Assembly (NCBI RefSeq): GCF_028553745.1
Contig: NZ_CP067131.1
Location: 385,298 to 449,297 of the forward strand
DNA length: 64,000 nucleotides
Reading direction: 5' to 3'
Source: Paracoccus seriniphilus
GTDB lineage: Bacteria > Pseudomonadota > Alphaproteobacteria > Rhodobacterales > Rhodobacteraceae
Shown here: piece by piece, positions 54,612-62,819 of the stretch
Layout: each line of letters starts with the position of its first letter
Numbering within the stretch: position 1 is the stretch's first letter
Position numbers and translations under genes: made by a program
The notes under the pieces: model-generated
What the model was told of the DNA's origin: nothing
Seen by the model: only the letters and a program-made list of their open reading frames with translations
Database searches by the model: none

Positions 54612-54950
54612 TTACACCGCATTCAACAGAAATATGCCGGAAATGAAGAAGGCCCCTGCCACAGCGCCGGCGGCCAGTGATTTCTGCGGCGCCGACCAGG
54701 GCAGGAACTCCAGCGCCAACAGGCGCAGCCCGCCGAAGAAATGCACCGCCAGCAGGAAGACCAGCCCGAATTCCGCGAATTTGACCAGCGGCAGTTCCGC
54801 CCAATTCAGAAACCCGTCCAGCGCCTGCGGAGATCGGATGCTCATGCCCAGCACATAAAAATGTACCGGCAGAAACAACGCCAACGCCAGCCCCGAAACA
54901 CGATGCAGGAAAAAGGCGAACCAAAGCGGATGATTGCGATAGCTGCGCAT
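54612..54950 (-). CDS. Cytochrome b-like membrane anchor subunit (SdhC/FrdC-like)
   Basis: A 112-residue protein with three membrane helices. HPLWFAFFLHRVSGLALALF and FLPVHFYVLGM give the HRxSG and His pattern of SdhC cytochrome b subunits, with more His in LAVHFFGGLRLL. It is 3 bases upstream of the flavoprotein gene and overlaps the next anchor gene by one base. It would hold part of the quinone site and one or two haem ligands. Confidence 0.85.
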   Translation of the reverse strand: MRSYRNHPLWFAFFLHRVSGLALALFLPVHFYVLGMSIRSPQALDGFLNWAELPLVKFAEFGLVFLLAVHFFGGLRLLALEFLPWSAPQKSLAAGAVAGAFFISGIFLLNAV

Positions 54951-55282
54951 CAGATCATCGTCACGGCCGTAACGGCCCGTGCCCCCAGAAAAAAGAAGAT
55001 CGCAAAGCCGCCCCAGGTCAGCGCCGACAGAGACAATCCGCGCAGCCCGCTGACCTCATGGACAATGACGCGCAATCCGATCGCCGCATGCAGCGATACG
55101 GCGGCGACAAACATGCCGTAAAACAGGAACCAGAACAGAGATCCCTGCGTGCGTCCCAGAATTTCCGCCGCGCTCAACCCGCCCTGGATTGCATAGACCA
55201 TCACGCCCAGATGCACGAAAACGAATGGCACCATGACCATCGCACTGAGCCGTTGCGCCATATAGAGTCGGATATCCAGCAT
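54950..55282 (-). CDS. Second membrane anchor subunit (SdhD/FrdD-like)
   Basis: A 110-residue protein with three helices. The start at 55282 overlaps the iron-sulfur gene stop by one base; the longer frame to 55378 runs inside that gene. Candidate haem or quinone residues are RLSAMVMVPFVFVHLGVMV and VSLHAAIGLRVIVHE, the latter like the conserved SdhD/C His-Arg region. With the previous subunit it forms the membrane domain, so electrons should pass to or from quinone. Confidence 0.85.
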   Translation of the reverse strand: MLDIRLYMAQRLSAMVMVPFVFVHLGVMVYAIQGGLSAAEILGRTQGSLFWFLFYGMFVAAVSLHAAIGLRVIVHEVSGLRGLSLSALTWGGFAIFFFLGARAVTAVTMI

Positions 55283-56010
55283 CAGCGGCCTCTTTTCAGA
55301 TAGTTGCGCATGGTCGCGCGCTTCAGCCCGGCAATCGCCGACAGCGGATCCAGCCCGTTGGGGCAACAAGCCGTGCAATTTCCCATCGAATGACAGTTGT
55401 GGCAGCCCCCGCTGGCAGATACCGCATCCAGAACCTCTTGCCGGGCCCCATGCTTTTCATCGTTCACGATCGTCCAGGCACGTTGCAGCGCAGCGGGACC
55501 AAGGTAATCTTCATTGGCGCTGACGGTATCGCAGGCCGCATAGCACACCGAACAGTTGATACATTCGATCCCTGCATCCGCTGCCACGCGCCCGGTGCTG
55601 GAGGGACGAATTTCCTCGATCGGATCATGGCGCGACCGCGTCGGCCTGTGTTGTCCACCGGCCTTGACCCATTTGTCGAAGAACGGATCCATATCGGTGA
55701 CAAGATCCTTGATGACCGGCAGATTGCGCAGCGGCGCAACCTTGATCCTGTTGTCTTTCAACACCTTTTTCACATGGGTGCGACAGGTCCAGCGCGGCGT
55801 CCCGTTCACCATCATCGCGCAAGAGCCGCACATTCCGACACGGCAGGCAAAGCGATAGGTCAGCGTTGGATCGGCATTCTGCTGGATCCAGCTGACAACA
55901 TCCAGAATGGTCTGATTGTCATAGGCCGGAACCTCGAAGGTTTCGTAAAAGCCCCTGTCGTGTTGACCACGCCATACGGAAACTTCCAGCTTTTCACTAC
56001 GCTCGGACAA
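55282..56010 (-). CDS. Succinate dehydrogenase/fumarate reductase-like iron-sulfur subunit
   Basis: A 242-residue B-type subunit, first gene of its operon. The [2Fe-2S] site is CRVGMCGSCAMMVNG with a later Cys (TPRWTCRTH). The C-terminal ferredoxin half has CINCSVCYAAC and CHNCHSMGNCTACCPNGLDP, with an unusual number of cysteines and histidines in the second motif. All three cluster sites appear complete, giving an electron chain from FAD to the membrane subunits. Confidence 0.93.
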   Translation of the reverse strand: MSERSEKLEVSVWRGQHDRGFYETFEVPAYDNQTILDVVSWIQQNADPTLTYRFACRVGMCGSCAMMVNGTPRWTCRTHVKKVLKDNRIKVAPLRNLPVIKDLVTDMDPFFDKWVKAGGQHRPTRSRHDPIEEIRPSSTGRVAADAGIECINCSVCYAACDTVSANEDYLGPAALQRAWTIVNDEKHGARQEVLDAVSASGGCHNCHSMGNCTACCPNGLDPLSAIAGLKRATMRNYLKRGR

Positions 56011-56408
56011 CTTGGCATTCCCAACAATTCAATCACCGGTCAACTTATATATCCCTTATTTTCTAACAAAAGACTTCAATTTCTAACCATTATTGTAATT
56101 CTATCTTACATAAAAATGCCTCTACATCTCCCGCAACAAACATCTTCCCCGCATTGCGGACAAATTTCGGTCATATTTCGCCGCACCGCGGCAGTCTGGC
56201 CTTCAGAAACCACAAGGGCGCGTCATCAAAGCAGCACCTCGCCCACAACTTCCCTGGAAAATTACTGTCATTTTTACTTACATGAAAGGTAATATATTAT
56301 TTCTTCTTGTAAGCTTACCTTCTTCCTATAGTTTCCGGATAATAAGAAACTGCATGGATCAATCCTGCCATCCGGCCAGACATGCAGCGTATTTCCTGGG
56401 AGGAATGA
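56011..56408. promoter_or_regulatory. AT-rich divergent promoter region, 398 bases
   Basis: No gene is visible. The stretch is strikingly AT-rich compared with its surroundings, most of all at 56041-56110 and 56260-56350. It has a 10-base palindrome TAATATATTA (56290-56299) and an inverted repeat AAGGTAA ... TTACCTT around it. It must hold the promoters of the dehydrogenase-like operon (minus) and the tricarboxylate importer (plus). No regulator gene lies beside it. Confidence 0.6.
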
Positions 56409-57386
56409 ATGAGATCGAAAGCCCTAGCCATCGCCAGCGCGATCCCTCTGACTTTCGCGGCGACTGCCGCCTTGGCAGAATACCCTGAACGCCCCATCAC
56501 CATGGTCATCCCCTTCGGGGCCGGTGGTGCCACCGACATTTCGGCCCGCACCATCGCCAAACCATTGGGCGATGCCGTTGGCCAACCGCTTGTCATGTCC
56601 AATGTCACGGGCGCCGGAGGTGCCACGGGTTCGGTCTCGGTCCAGAATGCCAAGCCCGACGGCTACAAGATGCTGTTTGCGCGCGTTGGCTCACATACGG
56701 TCAGTCCGGCCATGAAAGCTACTCTGCCCTATGGCATCGACGACTTCCGGTTCGTCACCGTTTACGAGATCAACCCGGTGGTCTGTGCCGTCCGCCCGGA
56801 TTCCGGAATCGAGTCGATCGACGATCTGGTGGCCATGGTCGATGAGGGCAATGTCTCCTACAGTTCCTCGGGAGTCGGCACCTTGCTGCATATCGCCGCG
56901 GTCATGGTTCTGGACGAATTTGGCGTCGAGGATCCGTTGAACAGGGTCACGCATATTCCCCAGAAAGGCGGCGGAGCGGCCGCGACGGCCGTGTTGAACG
57001 GGACCACGACATTCGTCTGCACCAACTCCTCGGCGCTGGCCGGTTTCGTGGTCAATGGCCAGTTGAAACCGATCCTTGTGACCACTGCCGAGCCATTGGC
57101 GGGTTTTGATGCGCCCACGGCAGTGGATCTGGGCAAACCGGCATTGCAGCAGCTGGTCGGCTGGACCGGAATCGCGGGCCCCAGGGAGCTTCCTGATGAC
57201 ATCGCCGACAAATGGGGCGTGTGGATGGCAGAGGCCACTGCCGATCCGGGCTTTGTAGACAGCATGGAATCCTTTGGCTCGATCGTTGATCTGATGAGCC
57301 CCGAGGAAGCCAGTGCCTTCATCGAAGGGCAATACAACACGTTCCGCGCCCTTGCCGAGGAATTGGGCATGCGGATCGAAGGCTGA
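56409..57386 (+). CDS. tctC: Tripartite tricarboxylate transporter substrate-binding protein
   Basis: A 325-residue periplasmic protein of the Bug/TctC family. The start at 56409 follows a GGGAGGA site; signal peptide MRSKALAIASAIPLTFAATA with cleavage after ALA. Family blocks are YPERPITMVIPFGAGGATDI, SARTIAKPLGDAVGQPLV and YSSSGVGTLLHIAAVM. Ligands of Bug proteins include citrate, tartrate, terephthalate and other carboxylates. The divergent oxidise/hydrate operon suggests a dicarboxylate here. Confidence 0.92.
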   Translation: MRSKALAIASAIPLTFAATAALAEYPERPITMVIPFGAGGATDISARTIAKPLGDAVGQPLVMSNVTGAGGATGSVSVQNAKPDGYKMLFARVGSHTVSPAMKATLPYGIDDFRFVTVYEINPVVCAVRPDSGIESIDDLVAMVDEGNVSYSSSGVGTLLHIAAVMVLDEFGVEDPLNRVTHIPQKGGGAAATAVLNGTTTFVCTNSSALAGFVVNGQLKPILVTTAEPLAGFDAPTAVDLGKPALQQLVGWTGIAGPRELPDDIADKWGVWMAEATADPGFVDSMESFGSIVDLMSPEEASAFIEGQYNTFRALAEELGMRIEG

Positions 57387-57409
57387 TCGCGCTTCAATCC
57401 ATTTCGAAA

Positions 57410-57436
57410 GCGCCGCACAGCGTGCTGTTGCGGCGC
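57410..57436 (+). other. Stem-loop after tctC
   Basis: Arms GCGCCGCA and TGCGGCGC, extended by inner CAGC/GCTG pairing with one bulged base, fill the gap between tctC and tctB. No T-run follows. It is placed like the hairpins after the other four binding-protein genes. Confidence 0.55.
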
Positions 57437-57458
57437 CTTCAGCATCGGGGAGGATGCT

Positions 57459-57950
57459 GTGAACGCTTATACCATACAGATGCGCCTGGGCCTGACGGCC
57501 ATCGTGGCATCTGCATTTCTGCTGTTGATCGCGATCCCGAACTGGGTCACGTCACCCAGCAATGTCCGAAACATCGTTCTGTCCCCGACCTTCTGGCCCT
57601 ATGTCCTTTCGGGCCTGACCGGATTGGTGGGTGTCGGGCTGGTGCTGGCCGCATTTCGCGAGGCGAAGGACGGGCCACGATTTGACGAGCCGGTTCGCGA
57701 TCCACGGCAGGCCGGCATCCGGCTGGCGATCATGACGCTGATCATGCTGATCATCACTCTCGGCACGGCCAGTATCGGCATGGTCTGGATGAGCATGGCT
57801 GCCTTCATCGCGACTGCAGCGCTGGTGCGCACCCGCCATCCGGTTGCCGCCGTGATCTGCGGCATTCTACTGCCGTTGGCGCTCTATGCATTCTTTGCCC
57901 ATGTCGCCAGCGTTGCTATCCCGCAAGGAAATCTGGTGAGGCTGCCATGA
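57459..57950 (+). CDS. tctB: Tripartite tricarboxylate transporter small membrane subunit
   Basis: A 163-residue TctB-type protein with four membrane helices. The start codon is GTG at 57459 with a strong GGGGAGGA site. Helices are seen in LTAIVASAFLLLIAIPNWV, VLSGLTGLVGVGLVLAAF, LAIMTLIMLIITLGTASIG and ICGILLPLALYAFFAHVAS. It overlaps tctA by 4 bases and is a poorly conserved partner of the large subunit. Confidence 0.88.
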   Translation: MNAYTIQMRLGLTAIVASAFLLLIAIPNWVTSPSNVRNIVLSPTFWPYVLSGLTGLVGVGLVLAAFREAKDGPRFDEPVRDPRQAGIRLAIMTLIMLIITLGTASIGMVWMSMAAFIATAALVRTRHPVAAVICGILLPLALYAFFAHVASVAIPQGNLVRLP

Positions 57951-59458
57951 ATGCAATCGACAGCGTGATGGCGGGCCTTGCGCTCGTCGGAAATCTCCAG
58001 GCGGTGATGTCCCTTGCAATAGGTGTCGTGGTCGGCGTCATCGGCGGTGCCATTCCGGGCATGTCGGCAACCATGGCGGTGGCCCTGACGCTGCCTTTCA
58101 CATTCGCCATGCCCACCATTCCTGCGCTTCTCTTGTTGCTGGGCGTCTACAAGGGCGGAATTTTCGGTGGCTCGATTCCAGCCATCCTGATCAAGACCCC
58201 CGGCACACCGGCATCCTCGGCCACCATCCTGGACGGATATCCCATGGCCGAACGCGGAGAGGCCGGGCGCGCCCTTGGCATGGCTCTTTGGGCCTCATGC
58301 ACGGCCGATCTGATCTCGAATCTGGCACTGGTCCTGTTCGCGGGATGGCTGGCCTCTTTCGCTATGAACTTCGGACCGCCCGAATTCTTTACCCTGATCC
58401 TGTTCTCGCTGACCATCATTGCGGGCGTCTCTGGAGAAAGCCTGTTGCGAGGCGCCCTGTCGGCCCTGTTGGGTCTGTTGCTCGCAACTATCGGGCTGGA
58501 CCTGGTCTATGGGACAAACCGCTTCACCTTCGGTGACCCGAACATGATGGGAGGGCTGAATTTCATTGCAGTGCTGATTGGCCTGTTCGCCATCCCCGAA
58601 GTTCTGGCCATGGTGCTGAACCCGACGGGCCATCTGGGCAAGGCTCGCAGTCTGGGCAAGAACTGGGTCACATTCGCCGATTACCGCCGCTCCTTCAGAT
58701 CCATCGTCCGGGGCAGCGTGATCGGCGTTGTTCTGGGATCCATTCCCGGCATCGGCGCGGCACCTTCGGCCTTTCTGTCCTATTCCGAAGCCCGCCGAAC
58801 GTCGAAGAACAAGGACAATTTCGGCAAGGGCGAGGTTGAAGGCGTGGCCGCTGCCGAGGCTGGCAACAACGGCGTTGCGGGTGCCACGCTGATCCCCTTG
58901 CTGGCACTGGGGGTGCCGGGCGACGTGATCACGGCCATTATCATCGGCGCCTTCATGGTGCATGGTTTGCAGCCCGGTCCGATGATGTTCGTGACCAATA
59001 TCGACATCATCTATGGATTGTTCATCGGCCTGATCCTCAGTTCGTTCCTTCTGTTCGTGATCGGATCCGCAGCAATCAAGGGGTTCAAATATGTGGCCGA
59101 TATCCCGCGCAGATTGCTGATCCCCGGCGTGCTGATCCTTTGCATCTATGGCGTCTTTGCAGTCAACAACAACCTGTTCGACGTAGGCGTCATGTTCGTG
59201 ATGGGATGGCTCGGATTTCTGATGATGCGCTATCATGTTCCGGCTTCGCCCTTCCTGATCGCGTTTATCCTCGGCCCGTTGCTAGAGGACAATTTCCGGC
59301 AGGCCATGCTGATGTCGGGGGGGAGTCCGGCAATCCTGGTCCGGGGTCCGATCACTTGGTTCTTCTGGGCATTGACCGCCATTACTCTGGTGGCAATCAT
59401 ACGCGCAGGTTTCCGGGCCGTTCAGAACGGCAGCCCGAAAATCCGGCCCCAGCAATAG
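57947..59458 (+). CDS. tctA: Tripartite tricarboxylate transporter large permease
   Basis: A 503-residue TctA permease with about 11 helices. The duplicated motif is present as GVIGGAIPGMSATMAVALTL near the N-terminus and GSIPGIGAAPSAFLSYSEAR near residue 265. KGGIFGGSIPAILIKTPGTP and LALGVPGDVITAIIIGAFMV are the other family marks. It is the channel of the carboxylate importer. Confidence 0.95.
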   Translation: MNAIDSVMAGLALVGNLQAVMSLAIGVVVGVIGGAIPGMSATMAVALTLPFTFAMPTIPALLLLLGVYKGGIFGGSIPAILIKTPGTPASSATILDGYPMAERGEAGRALGMALWASCTADLISNLALVLFAGWLASFAMNFGPPEFFTLILFSLTIIAGVSGESLLRGALSALLGLLLATIGLDLVYGTNRFTFGDPNMMGGLNFIAVLIGLFAIPEVLAMVLNPTGHLGKARSLGKNWVTFADYRRSFRSIVRGSVIGVVLGSIPGIGAAPSAFLSYSEARRTSKNKDNFGKGEVEGVAAAEAGNNGVAGATLIPLLALGVPGDVITAIIIGAFMVHGLQPGPMMFVTNIDIIYGLFIGLILSSFLLFVIGSAAIKGFKYVADIPRRLLIPGVLILCIYGVFAVNNNLFDVGVMFVMGWLGFLMMRYHVPASPFLIAFILGPLLEDNFRQAMLMSGGSPAILVRGPITWFFWALTAITLVAIIRAGFRAVQNGSPKIRPQQ

Positions 59459-59610
59459 ATCTGGACATCACCTGCGCCTCAGAGATGGTCGCGAGGTTTC
59501 GGACCAGTTGCCAAGCTGTAGCGACCGACGAAGGGACGACCCGGATGACAAGGCGGATGCCCTTGCACGCGCTTTGTCCGCGGAGATGGAGCATTTTGTC
59601 TGTGTCGTCC

Positions 59611-59799
59611 TTAAGACGGGTCGTATGGCGAACTGGTTGCGGGCTGAAAACCATTCCCGGCGCATTTCTCCTCGAAGGCATCGAGCTCGGCCTCGGCCAG
59701 ATCGGCACTCGGGGCGCTGTAGATCCGACGCGTCAGCCCGCTGCTTGTCGCGATCCGAACCGCTTCGCGTTTGAAATCGTCACTGTGTTTGGGTGCCAT
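59611..59799 (-). pseudogene. Transposase orfA remnant (IS3-like)
   Basis: The frame begins MAPKHSDDFKREAVRIATSS followed by GLTRR, the N-terminus of IS3-type helix-turn-helix transposases, then breaks into unrelated sequence after about 25 residues. The recognition helix, the rest of orfA and all of orfB are missing. Most of the 480-base stretch 59459-59938 therefore looks like decayed insertion-sequence DNA. No matching terminal inverted repeats or target duplication could be identified by eye. Confidence 0.6.
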
Positions 59800-59866
59800 G
59801 TCCGGTCTCCTCTATGGCGAGCATTGCTCGCAGAAAACCGGAACAAAAGTGAAGCAGCTCCACTCT

Positions 59867-59904
59867 GCCTCCTATTGGCGGCATTCATAAGGACAATAGG
59901 AGGC
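59867..59904. repeat. Inverted repeat downstream of the phosphatidyltransferase gene
   Basis: Perfect 11-base arms GCCTCCTATTG and CAATAGGAGGC surround a 16-base loop, 34 bases beyond the stop of the minus-strand gene at 59939. It could be that operon's terminator or belong to the neighbouring insertion-sequence remnant. Confidence 0.6.
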
Positions 59905-59938
59905 AAAGGGGCGGGTCGCCCCGGAACCTCTTTGCAAT

Positions 59939-60565
59939 TCATGGTTCTGGCTCGTCGTTGTTCTGGAATGCCAACCAGCCCTGCCGCCATCGGAGCAGGG
60001 TCGTCAACATGCAGGCCCCGGCAAAGATCGCTGCGAAGAGCGGAAACTGCGCAGGCCACAGGCACATGGCGACAAACAGCAGGATGGTCTCAAACCCTTC
60101 GGTCAGCCCCCCCAGATAATAGATGCCTTTCGTCGGATAGTGAGCCGAGGTCAGCCCGCGTCGCGCGGCAATCGCGGCAAAGGCCAGAAATGACGACCCG
60201 CTTCCCACGAAGGAGGTAATCAACAGGGCGGCGGGCAATCCGTTTACCTGAGGATCTTGAAGCGCGAAGCCCAGGGGCACCAGCGCATAGAAAAAGAAAT
60301 CCAGCGCAATATCCAGAAATGCGCCCCGATCCGAAGGGGTCGCCGCCCGCGCAACCGCGCCGTCAAGACCGTCGAAAAAGCGGTTCAGCAGGATGAGGAC
60401 CAGGCCAAGCGCCGTCTGCCCGAGTGCAATCGCGACAAATGCACCAACCCCAATGGCAAATCCGGCCAATGACACCCAGTCGGCGTGAATGCCCAGGTTC
60501 TTTAGCCTGAACCCGACGGGTTGCAGCACGGCACGCTGAAGCGGCAGAATCCTTGCGTCGATCAT
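59939..60565 (-). CDS. CDP-alcohol phosphatidyltransferase-family membrane protein
   Basis: A 208-residue membrane enzyme. ATG 60565 overlaps the stop of the upstream fusion gene by 4 bases. The CDP-alcohol signature DGLDGAVAR, then G and two spaced Asp (GAFLDIALD), is complete at about residues 67-91. Such enzymes move a phosphatidyl or phospho-alcohol group from a CDP-linked donor to an alcohol, in lipid or osmolyte synthesis. The acceptor cannot be told from sequence. Coupling to a VTT-domain protein suggests membrane-lipid work. Confidence 0.88.
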   Translation of the reverse strand: MIDARILPLQRAVLQPVGFRLKNLGIHADWVSLAGFAIGVGAFVAIALGQTALGLVLILLNRFFDGLDGAVARAATPSDRGAFLDIALDFFFYALVPLGFALQDPQVNGLPAALLITSFVGSGSSFLAFAAIAARRGLTSAHYPTKGIYYLGGLTEGFETILLFVAMCLWPAQFPLFAAIFAGACMLTTLLRWRQGWLAFQNNDEPEP

Positions 60566-62751
60566 CCTCGCCTCCATGCGTGAAAACGCTCGACGACAGA
60601 CAGCATGGTCGCATTGACATGATTGCGCCGCCACTCGCCCGAAACATATTTGTTCGCTTCGGCCATCGTCGGATAGACATGGATCGTTCCCAGAACCTTC
60701 CCTAGCCCGAGACCATATTTCATCGCCAGGACAAATTCGGCGATCAGTTCCGCGGCCTGAGCGCCGACAATTGTCACCCCGAGGATCCTGTCCTTGCCCG
60801 GCTGGGTCAACACCTTGACGAAACCCGAAGTCTGGCTGTCAGCAATGGCGCGGTCCAGTTCCTCCAGTGAATAGCGCGTGACTTCGACCGGGATGCCCTG
60901 CTCGGCAGCTTCGGTTTCCGACAGGCCGACCCGCGCAACCTGGGGCGAGGTAAAGGTGGCCCAGGGGATGACCCGGTAATCCGCCTTGAAGCGCCGGATA
61001 TTGCCAAACAGTGCATTCACTGCGGCGAACCATGCCTGGTGGCCGGCCGTGTGGGTGAACTGATATGGTCCGGCGACATCCCCTGCCGCGAGGATATTTG
61101 GAAAGACGGTCTCGAGATATTCATTCGTCTCGACCACGCGCGAAACCCTGACGCCCATCTCCTCCAACCCGAAGCCCTTCAGGCGTGGTGCGCGTCCGAC
61201 GGCAACGATGATTTCATCGAACTCGATCCTCCGTGCATCCACGCCATTCCCGACGGTGATCCACTTCGTGCCATCTGAGGCAACCCCCGCGGCGGTAGCC
61301 GCCTGCCCTGTCAGAATCTCGACACCCTCGGATTTAAGTGCGGCACGCAACAGATCCGAAACTTCGGGATCCTCCTTGGCCAGCAGGCGATCTCCGGCCT
61401 CGATCTGGATTACATGCGACCCCAGTCGTGCGAAGGCCTGCGCCAGTTCCGAACCGATCGGCCCGCCGCCCAGAACGACCAGTCGCCCGGGTGCATGATC
61501 GCGATCGCGCAGGGCCTCCCACATCGTGTCCGAGGTCAAGGCACCAACCTCGGACAATCCTGGCAAAGGAGGCATGACAGCCTGCGCGCCGGTGGCAATG
61601 ATGATGGATCTTGTCGTCAGCCGCTGAACGCTGCCGTCATGTTTGGCGATCTCTACGGTCCAGGGATCAACCAGCCGTGCATAACCCCGCAGCACCTCGA
61701 CGCCCAGGCTCTCGTAGCGCTCGACACTATCATGGGGCGCAATGGCGGCGATAATATCGTGAACGCGCTGCATCACCTTGCGAAACACGATCTCTGGCTG
61801 ATGTGGCTCCAGACCGAAACGGTCGGCGTGGCGCATCTCATGAGCCAGTTCCGCACTGCGGATCAACGCCTTGGAGGGCACGCATCCGGTGTTCAGGCAA
61901 TCCCCGCCCATCTCTCCGGCCTCGACCAGGGTAACCTTGGCCTTGGTGGCTGCGGCAATATAGGCCGACACCAGACCTGCCGCCCCTGCCCCGACGACGA
62001 TGAGATTACGATCAAATTGGCGCGGGCGCGTGAAACCGGCATAGGCGCGACGGCGGCGCAACCTTTGCTGAACCAGGCGGATCACCCAGGGAAATACTGC
62101 AAGCAGGCCAAGCGAGATCAAAACCTCGCGCGACAAGATGCCCGACAGGGATTCAAGCTGTCCTATCTGCGTCCCGGCATTCACGTAAAGCGCGGTCGCA
62201 GGCAGCATGCCGATCTGGCTGACGATATAGAACCTCAGGGCCGGCAGGGCGGTCAGCCCCATCAGCAGATTGATGATGAAGAACGGAAACACCGGCACGA
62301 GGCGCAGAGAGAACAAATAGAACGCACCATCCCGGTCAAGCCCGTCACGGATGACCTGCGCACGGTTTCCCAGCCGGGATTGCACCCAGTCCCGCAACAG
62401 GTAACGCGACGCCAGAAAGGCAAAGGTTGCCCCGATGCTGGCGGCAAATGAGACCAGCAGCAGGCCCTGCCAGAAACCGAACAAGGCCCCTGCCCCAAGC
62501 GTCAGCCAGACAGCTATGGGCAATGACAGCGCGGCTACAGCGATGTAGGCCGCAAAGAAAACGCCCCAGGATGCCAGGGGATAGGCATGGATCATGTCGC
62601 GAATGCTGGCAACCTGATCGCGCAGCCAGTCCAGCCCAAGCTGATCTGTGGGGATGGCAAGCCAGGCAAGGACAACCGTGGTGGCTAGGATGATGAACAA
62701 TATTGGGCGCGACACTGCTTTGTAGCCTTCCTGCAATATATGGCGCCACAT
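60562..62751 (-). CDS. Fusion of VTT (TVP38/TMEM64) membrane domain and FAD-dependent disulfide oxidoreductase
   Basis: A 729-residue two-part protein. Residues about 1-230 are a membrane VTT/DedA-type domain (first helix PILFIILATTVVLAWLAIP; core LGAGALFGFWQGLLLVSFAA; SLRLVPVFPFFIINLLMGL). Residues about 245-729 form a mercuric reductase/lipoamide dehydrogenase-like enzyme: FAD site LIVVGAGAAGLVSAYIAAA, redox disulfide GGDCLNTGCVPSKAL, NAD(P) site VVLGGGPIGSELAQ, and C-terminal HVYPTMAEANKYVSG with the His-Pro/Tyr-Pro region. No MerA-type C-terminal Cys pair is present, so mercury reduction is unlikely. This fusion occurs in several bacteria without a known substrate. Confidence 0.9.
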   Translation of the reverse strand: MWRHILQEGYKAVSRPILFIILATTVVLAWLAIPTDQLGLDWLRDQVASIRDMIHAYPLASWGVFFAAYIAVAALSLPIAVWLTLGAGALFGFWQGLLLVSFAASIGATFAFLASRYLLRDWVQSRLGNRAQVIRDGLDRDGAFYLFSLRLVPVFPFFIINLLMGLTALPALRFYIVSQIGMLPATALYVNAGTQIGQLESLSGILSREVLISLGLLAVFPWVIRLVQQRLRRRRAYAGFTRPRQFDRNLIVVGAGAAGLVSAYIAAATKAKVTLVEAGEMGGDCLNTGCVPSKALIRSAELAHEMRHADRFGLEPHQPEIVFRKVMQRVHDIIAAIAPHDSVERYESLGVEVLRGYARLVDPWTVEIAKHDGSVQRLTTRSIIIATGAQAVMPPLPGLSEVGALTSDTMWEALRDRDHAPGRLVVLGGGPIGSELAQAFARLGSHVIQIEAGDRLLAKEDPEVSDLLRAALKSEGVEILTGQAATAAGVASDGTKWITVGNGVDARRIEFDEIIVAVGRAPRLKGFGLEEMGVRVSRVVETNEYLETVFPNILAAGDVAGPYQFTHTAGHQAWFAAVNALFGNIRRFKADYRVIPWATFTSPQVARVGLSETEAAEQGIPVEVTRYSLEELDRAIADSQTSGFVKVLTQPGKDRILGVTIVGAQAAELIAEFVLAMKYGLGLGKVLGTIHVYPTMAEANKYVSGEWRRNHVNATMLSVVERFHAWRRG

Positions 62752-62819
62752 GCGAAATGTGGCAGGATATCGTTCACTTCGCAGTGGGGCGGCAATTTGT
62801 TACAGTATCGATGCGGGCC

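Noticed and set aside
51227..56010. The housekeeping succinate dehydrogenase operon
   Set aside because: The gene order, coupling to a class I hydratase, the divergent TTT importer and the missing FAD-linking His do not fit the usual sdhCDAB of alphaproteobacteria.
60562..62751. Mercuric reductase
   Set aside because: The redox disulfide matches, but the N-terminal metal-binding domain and the C-terminal Cys pair are absent and no merR/merT/merP genes are near.
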